Origin: Phycisphaerales bacterium | GTDB lineage: Bacteria; Planctomycetota; Phycisphaerae; Phycisphaerales; UBA1924 | NCBI GenBank assembly: GCA_014379385.1 | Contig: JACMLW010000227.1 | Coordinates: 1-36,764 of the forward strand | DNA: 36,764 bases | Direction: 5' to 3' | Shown here: positions 1 to 9,018 of the stretch, piece after piece | Layout of the letters: every line of letters starts with the position of its first letter | Numbering within the stretch: the first letter of the stretch is position 1 | Program-made: the position numbers and the translations under genes | Notes under the pieces: model-generated | Database searches by the model: none | The model's input: the letters and a program-made list of their open reading frames with translations, nothing else | Told to the model about the DNA's origin: nothing

Positions 1-2
1 GT

Positions 3-374
3 GCTCCAGCGGCCGGTCCGACCGGGGCACATGCTCCGGCGCCCGAGGCTCGAGCCGCCCCCTCAGCCGGCGGATCGCGAGCCGGCCAAGGTGGACGCGG
101 TGCGCAAGGCGGTGGTGGTGGTCGTTCGGGCGGTCGTGGACAACACGGTGGAGAGCCGACTGGCCGTGCCGAATCGGGTGGAAGTGGTGGAGGCGGCGGG
201 CGCGGCTCGCGCGCCGGGAAGCCCGAGGCAAGATCCGAGCCGCGCCCCGCGAAACCCGCGCCGATTCCGGCTGCCGAGAAGCCACCCGCCCCGAAGGCTC
301 CGCGCACGTTGTACGCATTCAGGCGGAAACTGGCGCCCAGCGAGATTGGGAAGGTCAAGGGAAGGGCCGAATAG
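3..374 (+). CDS. C-terminal end of an unidentified protein with Gly/Arg-rich tail (5' end outside window)
   Basis: Reading the third forward frame from the window edge gives 123 open codons that end at TAG (372-374), 19 bases before the dxr start. The visible part is almost wholly low complexity: Ala/Pro-rich, then Gly/Arg-rich (GGRGAQGGGGG, GGSGGGGGRG), then Pro/Ala/Lys-rich, with a short ordered-looking end around LYAFRRKLAPSEIGKVKG. Basic Gly/Arg-rich tails of this kind are common on RNA-binding proteins such as pseudouridine synthases and RNA helicases, but no domain is visible, so no function is assigned. The tight spacing to dxr suggests co-transcription. The same bases also read open in the dxr frame, but that reading looks like an out-of-frame translation of this tail. 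Confidence 0.6.
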   Translation, partial: APAAGPTGAHAPAPEARAAPSAGGSRAGQGGRGAQGGGGGRSGGRGQHGGEPTGRAESGGSGGGGGRGSRAGKPEARSEPRPAKPAPIPAAEKPPAPKAPRTLYAFRRKLAPSEIGKVKGRAE

Positions 375-393
375 CACCGCCCGGTTGGGCTGG

Positions 394-1659
394 ATGAATA
401 GGAACGAGGGTCATTCGTTGCGCGCGCGCCGCCTCATCATCCTGGGTTCCACCGGCTCGATCGGCACGCAGACGCTCGAGGTCGTCGCGCACCTCCGCGC
501 GCTGGCCGATCGCGGCGAAGATGTGCCTTGCTACGAGGTCGTTGGCCTCGCCGCGGGGAGGTCGGCGGACCTTCTCGGGCGGCAGGCGGCTCGCTTCGGC
601 GTGCGCGAGGTCGCGATGGCCTCGCACGATGGTTTGAGTTCAAGCAGCGCGCTCTCGCGATGCACCGTTCGGAGCGGTCGGGACGCGGCCGAGCGGCTCG
701 TGCGCGAGGTGGAGTGCGACGTTGTGCTCGCTGCCATGGTGGGTGTCGCGGGGCTCCCCGCAACGCTCGCCGCGGTCGAGCTCGGGCGCGACGTGGCGCT
801 CGCGAACAAAGAAACGCTTGTCGCGGCGGGGGAGCTCGTGGTGCCCGCGGCTCGGCGGTCGGGCTCTCGACTGCTGCCAGTGGATAGCGAACACTCCGGC
901 GTATGGCAGTGCCTGCAGGGGCTCGAATGCGCTGGCGCGTCCCCGAAGGGCGACGCGGCATCATCGCTGGTCCCGCCGTTCGATGTGTCGCGCCGTGTAC
1001 GCCGGGTGATGCTGACGGCAAGCGGCGGCCCATTCCGCGAGTGGCCCAGCGACCGGGTGCGCCGGGCAACGCCCGCCGAGGCTCTGAACCATCCGACGTG
1101 GAAAATGGGACGAAAGGTGACAATCGACTCGGCGTCGCTCACCAACAAGGCGCTCGAGGTGATCGAGGCGCACTGGCTGTTCGGCCTCCCGGCCGACCAG
1201 ATCGGCGTGCTCGTGCATCCGCAGTCGATCGTCCATTCGCTGGTTGAGTTCAACGACGGCAGCGTCATTGCGCAGCTCGGCGCGCCCGACATGCGCTGTC
1301 CGATCAACTACGCGCTCACCTGGCCGCGCCGTCCTGAGGGCTGCTGCCGACGACTGGATTGGTCCGCGTTCTCGCGGCTTGACTTTGCCCCGCCCGATCT
1401 CGAGCGCTTCCCGGCGCTCGGGCTGGGGTTCGAGGTTTGCCGGCGGGGCGGCACCAGCGGCGCCGTCTTCAACGCCGCCAACGAGGTAGCCGTCGAGGCC
1501 TTTCTTGCTGCGGACGGCGCCATGCCGTTCGGGCGCATCGCCGAGACAACATGCGCGGTCATGGAGGAGCACACCTACCGGCCCCTCTCGTGCATGGGCG
1601 ATGTTCTGGAGGCCGACGCGAGCGCCCGCGCCCTGTCGCGACGGCGGCTGGGGAGCTAG
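394..1659 (+). CDS. dxr: 1-deoxy-D-xylulose 5-phosphate reductoisomerase
   Basis: This enzyme converts 1-deoxy-D-xylulose 5-phosphate to 2-C-methyl-D-erythritol 4-phosphate with NADPH in the cytoplasm. It is the second step of the MEP isoprenoid pathway, which feeds polyprenyl carriers and quinones. Visible landmarks in the 421-residue product are the NADPH-binding loop LGSTGSIGTQT (residues 17-27), LANKETLVAAGELV (about 137-150), the metal-binding D164 and E166 in PVDSEHS, TASGGPF (208-214), HPTWKMGRKVTIDSAS (233-248) and NKALEVIEAHWLF with the expected third acidic ligand E255. The ATG at 394 is chosen because the NADPH motif follows closely and upstream codons are low complexity. About 20 residues (roughly 179-202) are inserted relative to the E. 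coli enzyme. The TAG lies 7 bases before the next gene, so the two are probably co-transcribed. Confidence 0.96.
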   Translation: MNRNEGHSLRARRLIILGSTGSIGTQTLEVVAHLRALADRGEDVPCYEVVGLAAGRSADLLGRQAARFGVREVAMASHDGLSSSSALSRCTVRSGRDAAERLVREVECDVVLAAMVGVAGLPATLAAVELGRDVALANKETLVAAGELVVPAARRSGSRLLPVDSEHSGVWQCLQGLECAGASPKGDAASSLVPPFDVSRRVRRVMLTASGGPFREWPSDRVRRATPAEALNHPTWKMGRKVTIDSASLTNKALEVIEAHWLFGLPADQIGVLVHPQSIVHSLVEFNDGSVIAQLGAPDMRCPINYALTWPRRPEGCCRRLDWSAFSRLDFAPPDLERFPALGLGFEVCRRGGTSGAVFNAANEVAVEAFLAADGAMPFGRIAETTCAVMEEHTYRPLSCMGDVLEADASARALSRRRLGS

Positions 1660-1666
1660 TCCCGTC

Positions 1667-3472
1667 ATGCCCGCAGCGCTCCACGCGAAGCTCCAGAGAC
1701 TCTCGGCCCTGCTCTCGAGCGGCGAGTTCGAGTCCGCCCGCGTGCATCTACTGGAGGTTCTGCGCCATCATCCAAAGAGCGCGGACGCCAACTGCCTTTT
1801 GAGCGCGGTCCTCTTTCACCAGGCCAAGCACGAGCAGTCGCGCTACTACATCGAGCGGGCGCTCGAGCTCGCCCCCGGCGAGCCCAACTACCTCGTCAAT
1901 CTCGGCAAGCTCGAGATGGTGCGGGGCGACGCCGCGGCGGCCATCCGCTGCTTCGAGGGGTCGCTCGGGGGCGATCCCTCGAACCCCGGAGCGCTCATCG
2001 AACTGACGGCGGCGCTCGATGCCCAGCACCGGTACCAGGACATGGCCGAGGTGGCGCGCCGCGGGGTGGACCTGCACCCGCTCGAGCCGCGACTGGTGGC
2101 GCACCTCGCGGTGGCCTTGGTGGCGCTCGGACGCGCCGACGAGGCGGTCGCGGCCTTGGAGCAGGCGCGCAAGGTTATCCATGGCGAGCACACGCTCCTG
2201 ACCACGCTGTGTACGGCCAGCAACTACGACCCGGGCATGACTCCCGAGCGCTCGCGCGAGATGCACGCCGACTACGGGCGGTTGCTCACAGCGCTCCTGC
2301 CGCCGCTCCCACCGCCGACCCAGCCGCACAAGAGTGAGGCGGGGCGCCGCATTCGGGTCGGCTTCCTCTCGCCTGATTTTGTGCGCCACTCGGTGGCGTT
2401 CTTCATCGAGCCCATTCTCGAGCACCTGAATCGCGACGGCTTCGAGATCACGTGCTATCACGTTGGGACCGGCAGCGATGATGTAACTGCGCGCCTCAAG
2501 GTGCTCGCCGGGCGCTGGCGAGACGAGCCGTTCACGCACGAGGTGCTGCTCGCAAGCAAGGTCCGCGCCGACCGGATCGACGTGCTCATCGATCTCTGTG
2601 GGCACATGCGCAACCAGCGGCTCCCCGTGATGCACCAGCGTCCGGCCCCGCTCCAGATCACATACTGCGGATACCCCAACACCACCGGCGTCAAGGCGAT
2701 CGACTGGCGACTCGTGGATTCTCTCTCGGACCCCGCCGGCGCCGAGGCCTGGCACACCGAGCGGCTCGCGCGCCTCGATCCCTGCTTTCTCTGCTACAGA
2801 CCACCTCGGGCGGAGCACGACGGCGAGCTGCCGGAGGTCGCCCCGCCACCCTGCCTGTCGGCCGGGCACACCACTTTCGGGTCTTTCAACGCGCTGCCGA
2901 AGCTCAACACGCCGCTGATTCTCGCTTGGTCGGGGGTTCTTCGGGCCGTGCCCGGCTCGCGCCTCCTCATCAAAAACGCGGGACTCAAGGATGCGCGCGT
3001 GCGGATAGACATTGAGTCCCGCTTTGCGGCCTCGGGCATCGAGGCCTCACGCCTCGAACTCGTCTACTTCACCCCGTCGGCACGCGATCACCTGGCCATG
3101 TACGGGCGGGTCGATGTTGCTCTCGATACCTTTCCCTACCACGGCACCACCACCACCTGCGAGGCGATGCTCATGGGGGTGCCCGTCGTCACGATGTCGG
3201 GCACCATGCACGCGGGGCGGGTGGGGGTGAGCTTGCTCAACGCGGTCGGTTTGCCTGAGTTGATCGCGCGGGACGTTGATGACTTCGTCTCGATCGCTGC
3301 GACGCTCGCCGCCGATCACGAGCGACTCTCGCGGCTCCGCTCCGGCATGCGCGGCCGCCTACTCAACTCCCCGCTCTGCGATGCACCCGCATTCGCGGCA
3401 CGCTTCGGCGATCTGCTCCGCGACCTCTGGCGCCGACGCTGTGGGCCTCCGGTCGGGGCACGATCGGCCTGA
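1667..3472 (+). CDS. TPR-repeat protein with O-GlcNAc-transferase-like (GT41) catalytic domain
   Basis: The 601-residue product has about five tetratricopeptide repeats (residues 1-185) followed by a GT41-type catalytic region (about 225-590), the architecture of O-GlcNAc transferase/SPINDLY. Conserved stretches are RVGFLSPDFVRHSV (H241 sits where the OGT active-site histidine is found), PLQITYCGYPNTTG, FGSFNALPKLNTP (K412 matches the UDP-contacting lysine of human OGT by local alignment), VDVALDTFPYHGTTTTCEA and GVPVVTMSG. Family members transfer a sugar from a nucleotide donor to Ser/Thr, and bacterial ones often glycosylate other proteins; donor and target cannot be read here. There is no signal peptide, so it should act in the cytoplasm. 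It starts 7 bases after dxr and ends 4 bases from convergent gmd. ATG 1667 is the first start after the dxr stop. Confidence 0.9.
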   Translation: MPAALHAKLQRLSALLSSGEFESARVHLLEVLRHHPKSADANCLLSAVLFHQAKHEQSRYYIERALELAPGEPNYLVNLGKLEMVRGDAAAAIRCFEGSLGGDPSNPGALIELTAALDAQHRYQDMAEVARRGVDLHPLEPRLVAHLAVALVALGRADEAVAALEQARKVIHGEHTLLTTLCTASNYDPGMTPERSREMHADYGRLLTALLPPLPPPTQPHKSEAGRRIRVGFLSPDFVRHSVAFFIEPILEHLNRDGFEITCYHVGTGSDDVTARLKVLAGRWRDEPFTHEVLLASKVRADRIDVLIDLCGHMRNQRLPVMHQRPAPLQITYCGYPNTTGVKAIDWRLVDSLSDPAGAEAWHTERLARLDPCFLCYRPPRAEHDGELPEVAPPPCLSAGHTTFGSFNALPKLNTPLILAWSGVLRAVPGSRLLIKNAGLKDARVRIDIESRFAASGIEASRLELVYFTPSARDHLAMYGRVDVALDTFPYHGTTTTCEAMLMGVPVVTMSGTMHAGRVGVSLLNAVGLPELIARDVDDFVSIAATLAADHERLSRLRSGMRGRLLNSPLCDAPAFAARFGDLLRDLWRRRCGPPVGARSA

Positions 3473-3476
3473 GCGA

Positions 3477-4613
3477 TCATTCCGGCCCGCGCTGCCGCTC
3501 GGTGGCATGGCCGGCGTCGCGCAGCGTCTTCTCGCGGCGCGCCAGCTCCAGGTCGTGCTCGACCATCATCGCGGCGAGCTGCTCGACCGTCGTCGTCGGT
3601 TCCCACCCCAGCATTCGCCTGGCCTTGGCCGCATCACCCCGCAGCAGGTCAACCTCCGAGGGTCGGCGGTAGCGAGCATCCTCGGCGACGAAGTCGCGGT
3701 AGTCGAGGCCCACGTGCGCGAACGCGAGCTCGCAGAACTCGCGCACGGCGAGCGTGCGCCCGGTCGCCACCACGTAGTCGTCGGGCGCCGACTGCTGGAG
3801 CATGAGCCACATCGCCCTGACGTAGTCGCCCGCGAACCCCCAGTCGCGTTTCGCCTCGAGGTTGCCGAGATAAACCCTCGGCTGCAGTCCCAGCTTGATC
3901 CGCCCCACCGCGCGGGTGATCTTGCGTGTCACAAACGTTTCCCCTCGCCGCGGCGACTCGTGGTTGAACAGGATCCCGCACGACGCGTGTATCCCATACG
4001 CCTCGCGGTAGTTCACCGTCGCGTGGTGCGCCATGACCTTCGCGACGGCGTACGGCGATCGCGGGTAGAACGGAGTCGTTTCACACTGCGGTGTCTCGCG
4101 CACCTTTCCGTACTGCTCCGACGAACTCGCCTGGTAGTAGCGCACCCGCGCCGCCGGGTCGGAGTCGCGCCCGGTGATGACCTCGTAATCCCTCACCGCC
4201 TCGAGCAGCTTGAGGGCGCCCATCGCCACCGACTCGGCCGTATACACCGGCATGTCGAACGACACGCGCACGTGCGACTGCGCCGCAAGGTTGTATACCT
4301 CGTCGGGCTCGATCTGACGCACCAGCTTCGCAAGCGATCCGGCGTCCGTCAGGTCGGCGTAGTGCAGTGTCATCTGCCCCGCGGCCTGCGCCAGCCGTAA
4401 GTGCGGGTCCACATACAGGTGATCGATTCGCCCAGTGTTGAACGACGATGACCGCCGCAGAATCCCGTGGATGCTGTACCCCTTCCCGATCAGCAGCTCC
4501 AAGAGGTACGACCCGTCCTGGCCAGTAATTCCGGTGATCAGCGCACATCGTGCGCGCACCGCTTGCGCCGGGACGTCCGTGGGCTGTGGCGCATGTGTGG
4601 GGGCGGGGGTCAC
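3477..4613 (-). CDS. gmd: GDP-mannose 4,6-dehydratase
   Basis: This short-chain dehydrogenase-fold enzyme turns GDP-D-mannose into GDP-4-dehydro-6-deoxy-D-mannose, the branch point for GDP-fucose, GDP-rhamnose and related deoxysugars. The 378-residue product shows the Rossmann motif GITGQDG (residues 28-34), [15 protein letters not shown], the catalytic SSSEQYG (163-169), the Y188-x-x-x-K192 pair in SPYAVAK, and [17 protein letters not shown], which is diagnostic for GMD. About 20 residues precede the fold, so a slightly later start is possible. It lies 4 bases downstream of the ALG10-like gene and is probably co-transcribed with it. No GDP-fucose synthase or other 4-keto reductase lies in the window, so the final sugar is unknown. 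Confidence 0.95.
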   Translation of the reverse strand: MTPAPTHAPQPTDVPAQAVRARCALITGITGQDGSYLLELLIGKGYSIHGILRRSSSFNTGRIDHLYVDPHLRLAQAAGQMTLHYADLTDAGSLAKLVRQIEPDEVYNLAAQSHVRVSFDMPVYTAESVAMGALKLLEAVRDYEVITGRDSDPAARVRYYQASSSEQYGKVRETPQCETTPFYPRSPYAVAKVMAHHATVNYREAYGIHASCGILFNHESPRRGETFVTRKITRAVGRIKLGLQPRVYLGNLEAKRDWGFAGDYVRAMWLMLQQSAPDDYVVATGRTLAVREFCELAFAHVGLDYRDFVAEDARYRRPSEVDLLRGDAAKARRMLGWEPTTTVEQLAAMMVEHDLELARREKTLRDAGHATERQRGPE

Positions 4614-4617
4614 TGGG

Positions 4618-5934
4618 CTACATCGTAATGATCGTGACGACGGCGAGCAGCACCGCCAGAGTCACCGGGCCGGCGACACACGCCGCCATAATGGCCTTTC
4701 GGGCTCGTGGCCCCGCCTCAGCCGGCGGGCGCGTGCGGGCGGCGACCAATGCCAGCATCATCAGAAGGAAGGGCTCGCTGTAGCGCTGCCACGCCTCGTG
4801 ATTCGGCAGCTGCGCCGCGATGAATCCGGCCAAAGCCGCCGACAGAATCAGCCCGTCGCGCCTCGAAATCGCGGCACCCCAGAGAACAACACAAACAGCT
4901 CCCGCCGCCGACCCAGCCACAATGAGCGGCGATCGCTCCGCGAATGTCGGGAACTTCGCGGCTACGTTCCACAGCCCCGACCAGCGACCCGCCTGCATGT
5001 TGTACGACGTCTCCGGAAGCAGGCCAACAGCGAGCCCGACCAAGCCGGCCGCCCCCGCTCCAAGCCGCCAACTCCGTTCGCGCAGCACGCGCTGAATCCC
5101 GGCTCCGGCCCATGCCGCGAAAAAAAGAGAGAAGATGGCAATCAGCGTGAGTATGAACGCCGGTGCCGCGACATTCCCCCCCTGGTGCTGCAGATGGAAC
5201 GAGGGCGGAGTCAACCCGCGCCATAACCAGATGAATCCCGCGACCGCTACGAACGCGGGCAGTGTCCCCAGCCCCACCAACGCGACCCGTCTGAACCGCC
5301 CCGCGCTTGGTTCCAACAAACCGCCTGGTGCAGTTCGGGTTCCGAACCATCCGGCAACCCACAGCGGGGCGGCGGCCCACACATGCGTCTGTCTGACCAG
5401 TACCAGCCCCACCAGCACCATGCCGCCGCCGATTGCAAGCCCGCGCACCGAACGCGCCCGGAGCGCGATTATCAAAACGCCCAAAACACCCAACCAACTC
5501 ATGTTGTCAGGCAGCACCCACGCCGCACTCGCGAGCACGTACATCGAGCAGCAGAACGGGGTGAGCAGCGACGTGGCGCCGCCGGCTCCCGGGCACCTCC
5601 CGCGCCGGTTGGCAACATCCCATGCCAAGAGCCCGATAAGTGGCAAGGTGAATGCCAGCCCGGCCAGGCGCAGCGTCAACTCTCCGGATCCAACCGCTCG
5701 CGTCACCACCGCCATCACAAGATGAAACCCGGGTGTCGTCGCCGAGAGGTAATCCGCCACGTTTGGGCGCGGCAGCTGCGAGGCAAAGGTCTCAATAACA
5801 GGCAGGTGGAACTGGTTCTGATCCGCAGGGGCGCGACCGCCCGTTGGCCAGAACGCGATGCAGATCGCGCCGACCGCGGCGAACGTTAGCACGAACAGCA
5901 GTGGCCGAGCTGCGGGTCGGGTTTCGGGTGGCAT
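4618..5934 (-). CDS. ALG10/DIE2-like polytopic membrane glycosyltransferase (GT-C type)
   Basis: The 438-residue product is hydrophobic throughout, with about ten predicted membrane spans. Several positions resemble eukaryotic ALG10 (DIE2), which adds the terminal alpha-1,2-glucose to the dolichol-linked oligosaccharide. These are an acidic residue before FHLP in the first loop (D38, FHLP 42-45; human ALG10 has DEIFHLP), TTPGFH (66-71; human TLPGLY), VRQTHVW (180-186; human FRQTNIIW), and RYSEPFLL near the C-terminus (human RYFILP). The similarity is read by eye and needs a profile search; a generic polyprenyl-phosphate-sugar-dependent GT-C enzyme is the alternative. ATG 5934 is chosen because the preceding 57 codons lack protein-like character; no clear Shine-Dalgarno is seen. 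It is followed after 4 bases by gmd. Confidence 0.68.
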   Translation of the reverse strand: MPPETRPAARPLLFVLTFAAVGAICIAFWPTGGRAPADQNQFHLPVIETFASQLPRPNVADYLSATTPGFHLVMAVVTRAVGSGELTLRLAGLAFTLPLIGLLAWDVANRRGRCPGAGGATSLLTPFCCSMYVLASAAWVLPDNMSWLGVLGVLIIALRARSVRGLAIGGGMVLVGLVLVRQTHVWAAAPLWVAGWFGTRTAPGGLLEPSAGRFRRVALVGLGTLPAFVAVAGFIWLWRGLTPPSFHLQHQGGNVAAPAFILTLIAIFSLFFAAWAGAGIQRVLRERSWRLGAGAAGLVGLAVGLLPETSYNMQAGRWSGLWNVAAKFPTFAERSPLIVAGSAAGAVCVVLWGAAISRRDGLILSAALAGFIAAQLPNHEAWQRYSEPFLLMMLALVAARTRPPAEAGPRARKAIMAACVAGPVTLAVLLAVVTIITM

Positions 5935-6256
5935 GGTGGGATCGGGGCTGTAGATGGGGAAACTTATCGGTCCGTTGCCACGGGAAAATGTGGGGAGACG
6001 CCAGCGAGGCCTACTGAGGGCGGAGGCCCAGCTTGCGTGGGTCTCGACAACTGCCGATAGGGAGGACGGTTTCGGCGTGGCAACTGGGAAGACTCTGTGT
6101 GGCACCCGGAATTTGCGTGCTTTTAGAGCGGTTCTGACTAGGCTAAGAATCCGGTTCCGTGGTTTTTAGGGCCCAAGGCTAGACGCCCAGCCCTTTGCGC
6201 TCTCGGCTTTGTGCTCCATGTTTATGACGGCCTGCCTGTGATGGGAGGCCACGCCC
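5935..6256. other. Divergent intergenic region without a gene
   Basis: These 322 bases separate two divergent glycosyltransferase units and should hold both promoters. I see no open frame with protein-like composition. There is an AT-richer patch around 6111-6150 (TTGCGT at 6113-6118, TAAGAAT at 6144-6150), but no convincing promoter pair with normal spacing. A strong Shine-Dalgarno, GGAGG at 6244-6248, precedes the ATG at 6257. Weak inverted repeats such as GGCCT/AGGCC (6008-6028) are within chance for this GC content. Confidence 0.5.
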
Positions 6257-7408
6257 ATGATCCACGTCGCGGCCCAACCCCTTTCACTGTCGCAACCGGT
6301 GCTCAACCACCAGGCGCCGGCGGTCCGTGCCGTGGCGAAAACGGTTTGCGTGAGCGTGATCGTCCCGACGTATCGGGAGGCCCAGAGCCTCCCGCATCTT
6401 CTCGCGCGGCTAGACCGGGTCCGGCAGGAGCATCGGTTCGAGCTGGATGTCCACATCATGGACGATTTCAGCGATGACGGGAGCCGCGAAGTGGTCGAGG
6501 CGGCTGGGCTTCCCTGGGTTCATTTCCATGAGCGTCAGGGAACACGGGGCCTGAGTCCCGCCGTACTCGACGGCCTGACGCTTGCACTATCGCCGGTCTT
6601 AGTGGTCATGGACGCCGATCTCAGCCACCCCCCGGAGGTGATTGCGCCGATGGTGGCCGCGCTGGATGAGGGCGCCGAGTTCGTTGTCGGCTCTCGGTAC
6701 ATCCGCGGCGGCTCGACGGATACCGAGTGGACGCTCTATCGCCGGCTCAACAGCCGGATCGCCACCCTGCTGGCACGCCCGCTGACTCGGCTGCACGACC
6801 CGATGTCCGGGTTTTTCGCGTTCCGGCGGAGCCTGCTCGACTCCGCGGGCCATCTGAACCCCATCGGCTACAAGATCGGGCTCGAGCTTCTCGTCAAGTG
6901 CGACGCACAGCATGTGGCCGAGGTGCCCATCCACTTCGCCGACCGTGTGCATGGCGAGAGCAAGCTGACCCTCGCGCAGCAACTCCGCTATATCCAGCAC
7001 CTCAGGCGGCTCTACCTGTTCCGGTATGCCGAAGCGACCCACGTGGCCCAGTTCCTCGTGGTGGGAGCCAGCGGGGTGGTGGTCAACCTCGGGGTGCTCA
7101 CGATCGCGCTGGGCCTTGGCGCTGAACGATTCCTCGCGCTCGCGCTCGGCATCCTGGTGAGCGTCATTGGGAACTTCCTGCTCCACCGACGATTCACGTT
7201 CTCTTACGCTCGGCGGGGCCCCAGACTCGGGCAGTTCGCCGGGTACTGCGTCGCGTGCCTGCTCACTGCGGGGGCGAGCTTCCTCACGTCGATCGCGATG
7301 TCGGGCGCGGTTCCGGATTGGCCGCTGCAGGTCGCCGCCCTGGCGGGGATCGCAGTCGGAACGGGGCTTAACTACCTTCTCGGGCGCTTCGTGGTGTTCC
7401 GCAAATGA
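6257..7408 (+). CDS. Polyprenyl-phosphate sugar synthase: DPM1-like GT2 domain fused to GtrA membrane domain
   Basis: The 383-residue product combines a family 2 glycosyltransferase domain of the dolichol-phosphate mannosyltransferase type (residues 32-255) with a four-span GtrA-like membrane domain (about 262-383). GT2 landmarks are SVIVPTYRE (33-41), MDDFSDDGS (68-76), the metal-binding DADLSHPP (119-126), VGSRY (144-148) and MSGFFAFR (183-190). Such enzymes move a hexose from GDP- or UDP-sugar to a polyprenyl phosphate at the inner face of the membrane, and GtrA domains are thought to help move the lipid-linked sugar across. The start is fixed by GGAGG 8 bases upstream. Its last codons overlap the next gene (ATGA), so the two are translationally coupled, which suggests that this enzyme supplies the donor used by the following GT-C protein. 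Confidence 0.92.
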   Translation: MIHVAAQPLSLSQPVLNHQAPAVRAVAKTVCVSVIVPTYREAQSLPHLLARLDRVRQEHRFELDVHIMDDFSDDGSREVVEAAGLPWVHFHERQGTRGLSPAVLDGLTLALSPVLVVMDADLSHPPEVIAPMVAALDEGAEFVVGSRYIRGGSTDTEWTLYRRLNSRIATLLARPLTRLHDPMSGFFAFRRSLLDSAGHLNPIGYKIGLELLVKCDAQHVAEVPIHFADRVHGESKLTLAQQLRYIQHLRRLYLFRYAEATHVAQFLVVGASGVVVNLGVLTIALGLGAERFLALALGILVSVIGNFLLHRRFTFSYARRGPRLGQFAGYCVACLLTAGASFLTSIAMSGAVPDWPLQVAALAGIAVGTGLNYLLGRFVVFRK

Positions 7409-8997
7409 GGTTTGCCAAGGTGGCGGGCGATCCGGCCGGACGCAACGCCGACAAGCGGCTTGCGCTCTGGGGGCTGGTGGTCGTCGTGCTGGTTGGTCTG
7501 GGCCTCAGGCTCTACCGGCTCGATCACGCGAAGTTCTGGTTTGACGAGTACGCCACGTACGTATTCGCCTCCGAGCCGCTCTCTCGCATCTGGGGGCCCG
7601 ATGCTCGTGTCGAGACCAACCCGCCCCTCTACTACGCGATGCAGCACCTGTGGCTGGCGTTCGGGGACTCGCGCTTCGCGATGCGCACGCTCCCGGCGCT
7701 CGGCGGCGTGTGCTCGATAATGGCCGCGTTCGGTCTCGGGCGAGCGCTGCTGGGATGGCGCGAGGGCCTGGCGACGGCGGCAATCGTCGCGGCGGCGCCG
7801 ACGCACATTCACTTCAGCCGCGAGGCCCGCTGTTACCCATGGCTGGTGGCGGTGGGCACGTTGGCGCTGATCGCGCTCGTGCAGGCCGCGAGGGTGCATC
7901 TCAAGGGATCCGCCGCCTCAGCGGCGGGGACGCGCAGCGCTTCGCACACCAACGAACCGACAGCGCCGCGAACGGCGCTTGTCGCGTGGCTCACGATGTA
8001 CAGCGCGGCGGCCATCATCGCGGTCTACCTGCACAACACGGCGGTTCTGCTGCCGGCGCTCGCATCGGTCTTTGTTGGATGGCTCCTGGTCAGGCGGAAG
8101 GCCCCGCGCCGACTTCTCGCTGGGTGGGTGATCGCAAACGGGGCCATCGTGGCCGCCGGTGCGTGGTGGTTCGTAACTGTCGCGCGGCAGGCCCAGGGCA
8201 CGCTGAGCAACTTCACATGGATGCCGCGACCGACGCCCGAGGTTGTGTACTCGCGCCTGCTCATGGCGTACGACGCGCACTGGTCTGTGAAGCTGCTGAT
8301 GCTGGCGCTCGCGCTGTACGGGGCGTGGATACTCCGCGGGCGCTCGGGCCTGCTTGTTCTGCTAGGGGTGTTCGTCGTCGGGCAGCCGCTGGCGATGTAC
8401 CTGCTCAGCCTTTGGCGCCCGATGTTCGTGACGCGGGTGCTCCTCTGGCCGACGGTGTGCTTCTTTGTGCTGATGGCGGCGGGGCTGGCGACTATCAAGT
8501 CCCCGGCGCGGTTCGCGGGCGCCGTCGTGCTGCTGATGGCGGCGCAGCTCGCCGTGGTGGCGCCGACCTACCCGCTGGAGCGTGCCGAGAGCGGCGTCGC
8601 CGCGTTGGTGGAGCACCTGCGGACAGCGGCGACGCCGGGCGACCTGCTGATCCTCTACCCCCACGAGGAGATCGACTTTGAGCACCAGTACGAGGCCCGC
8701 GATCATCCGCTGAACATCGAAACGGTCGGTGTCCGGCCCGATGATCGCTCCTATCAACTGGATGTGTGGTGCAGGGCGAGACGTATCTCCAAGGGCGAAG
8801 CGATCGGCGCCTTGGAAACCGGCCGCCGGGTGTGGGTCATGACGGCGCGCGACGAGACGGACCCGTTCCTACGGCGGCTGGACCGAGCCGCGCGACGCGA
8901 ATCACCTGTATGGTCAAGTGGCCGGGTGACGCTTCGGTGGTTTGATCGGAATGACGCCGCGGCGATCGGCTCTGTCTTACCGCCGCTCATCAGGTAG
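7405..8997 (+). CDS. GT-C membrane glycosyltransferase, PMT_2/ArnT-like
   Basis: The 530-residue product is a polytopic membrane protein. After the first span, the outer loop has FWFDEYATYV (residues 44-53), with the acidic DE pair typical of GT-C enzymes, and NPPLYY (72-77), a hallmark of the PMT_2/ArnT group. About ten spans follow, and a soluble C-terminal segment of about 100 residues begins near TPGDLLILYPHEEID. Family members transfer a sugar from a polyprenyl-phosphate donor to protein, lipid A or another glycan on the outer face. The ATG overlaps the stop of the GT2-GtrA gene by 4 bases, so the pair probably acts as donor synthase and transferase. The acceptor is unknown, and an undefined GT39/GT83-like assignment is as far as the sequence supports. 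Confidence 0.85.
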   Translation: MRFAKVAGDPAGRNADKRLALWGLVVVVLVGLGLRLYRLDHAKFWFDEYATYVFASEPLSRIWGPDARVETNPPLYYAMQHLWLAFGDSRFAMRTLPALGGVCSIMAAFGLGRALLGWREGLATAAIVAAAPTHIHFSREARCYPWLVAVGTLALIALVQAARVHLKGSAASAAGTRSASHTNEPTAPRTALVAWLTMYSAAAIIAVYLHNTAVLLPALASVFVGWLLVRRKAPRRLLAGWVIANGAIVAAGAWWFVTVARQAQGTLSNFTWMPRPTPEVVYSRLLMAYDAHWSVKLLMLALALYGAWILRGRSGLLVLLGVFVVGQPLAMYLLSLWRPMFVTRVLLWPTVCFFVLMAAGLATIKSPARFAGAVVLLMAAQLAVVAPTYPLERAESGVAALVEHLRTAATPGDLLILYPHEEIDFEHQYEARDHPLNIETVGVRPDDRSYQLDVWCRARRISKGEAIGALETGRRVWVMTARDETDPFLRRLDRAARRESPVWSSGRVTLRWFDRNDAAAIGSVLPPLIR

Positions 8998-9018
8998 ACT
9001 CATTCTCCGGGAGTCCGC

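Noticed and set aside
1-393. In-frame N-terminal extension of dxr
   Set aside because: Low-complexity Arg/Pro-rich reading of bases that make more sense as the Gly/Arg-rich end of the preceding gene; the family's NADPH motif starts soon after ATG 394.
3276-4400. 374-codon plus-strand frame
   Set aside because: Antisense shadow of gmd, Arg/His-rich, with no recognisable domain.
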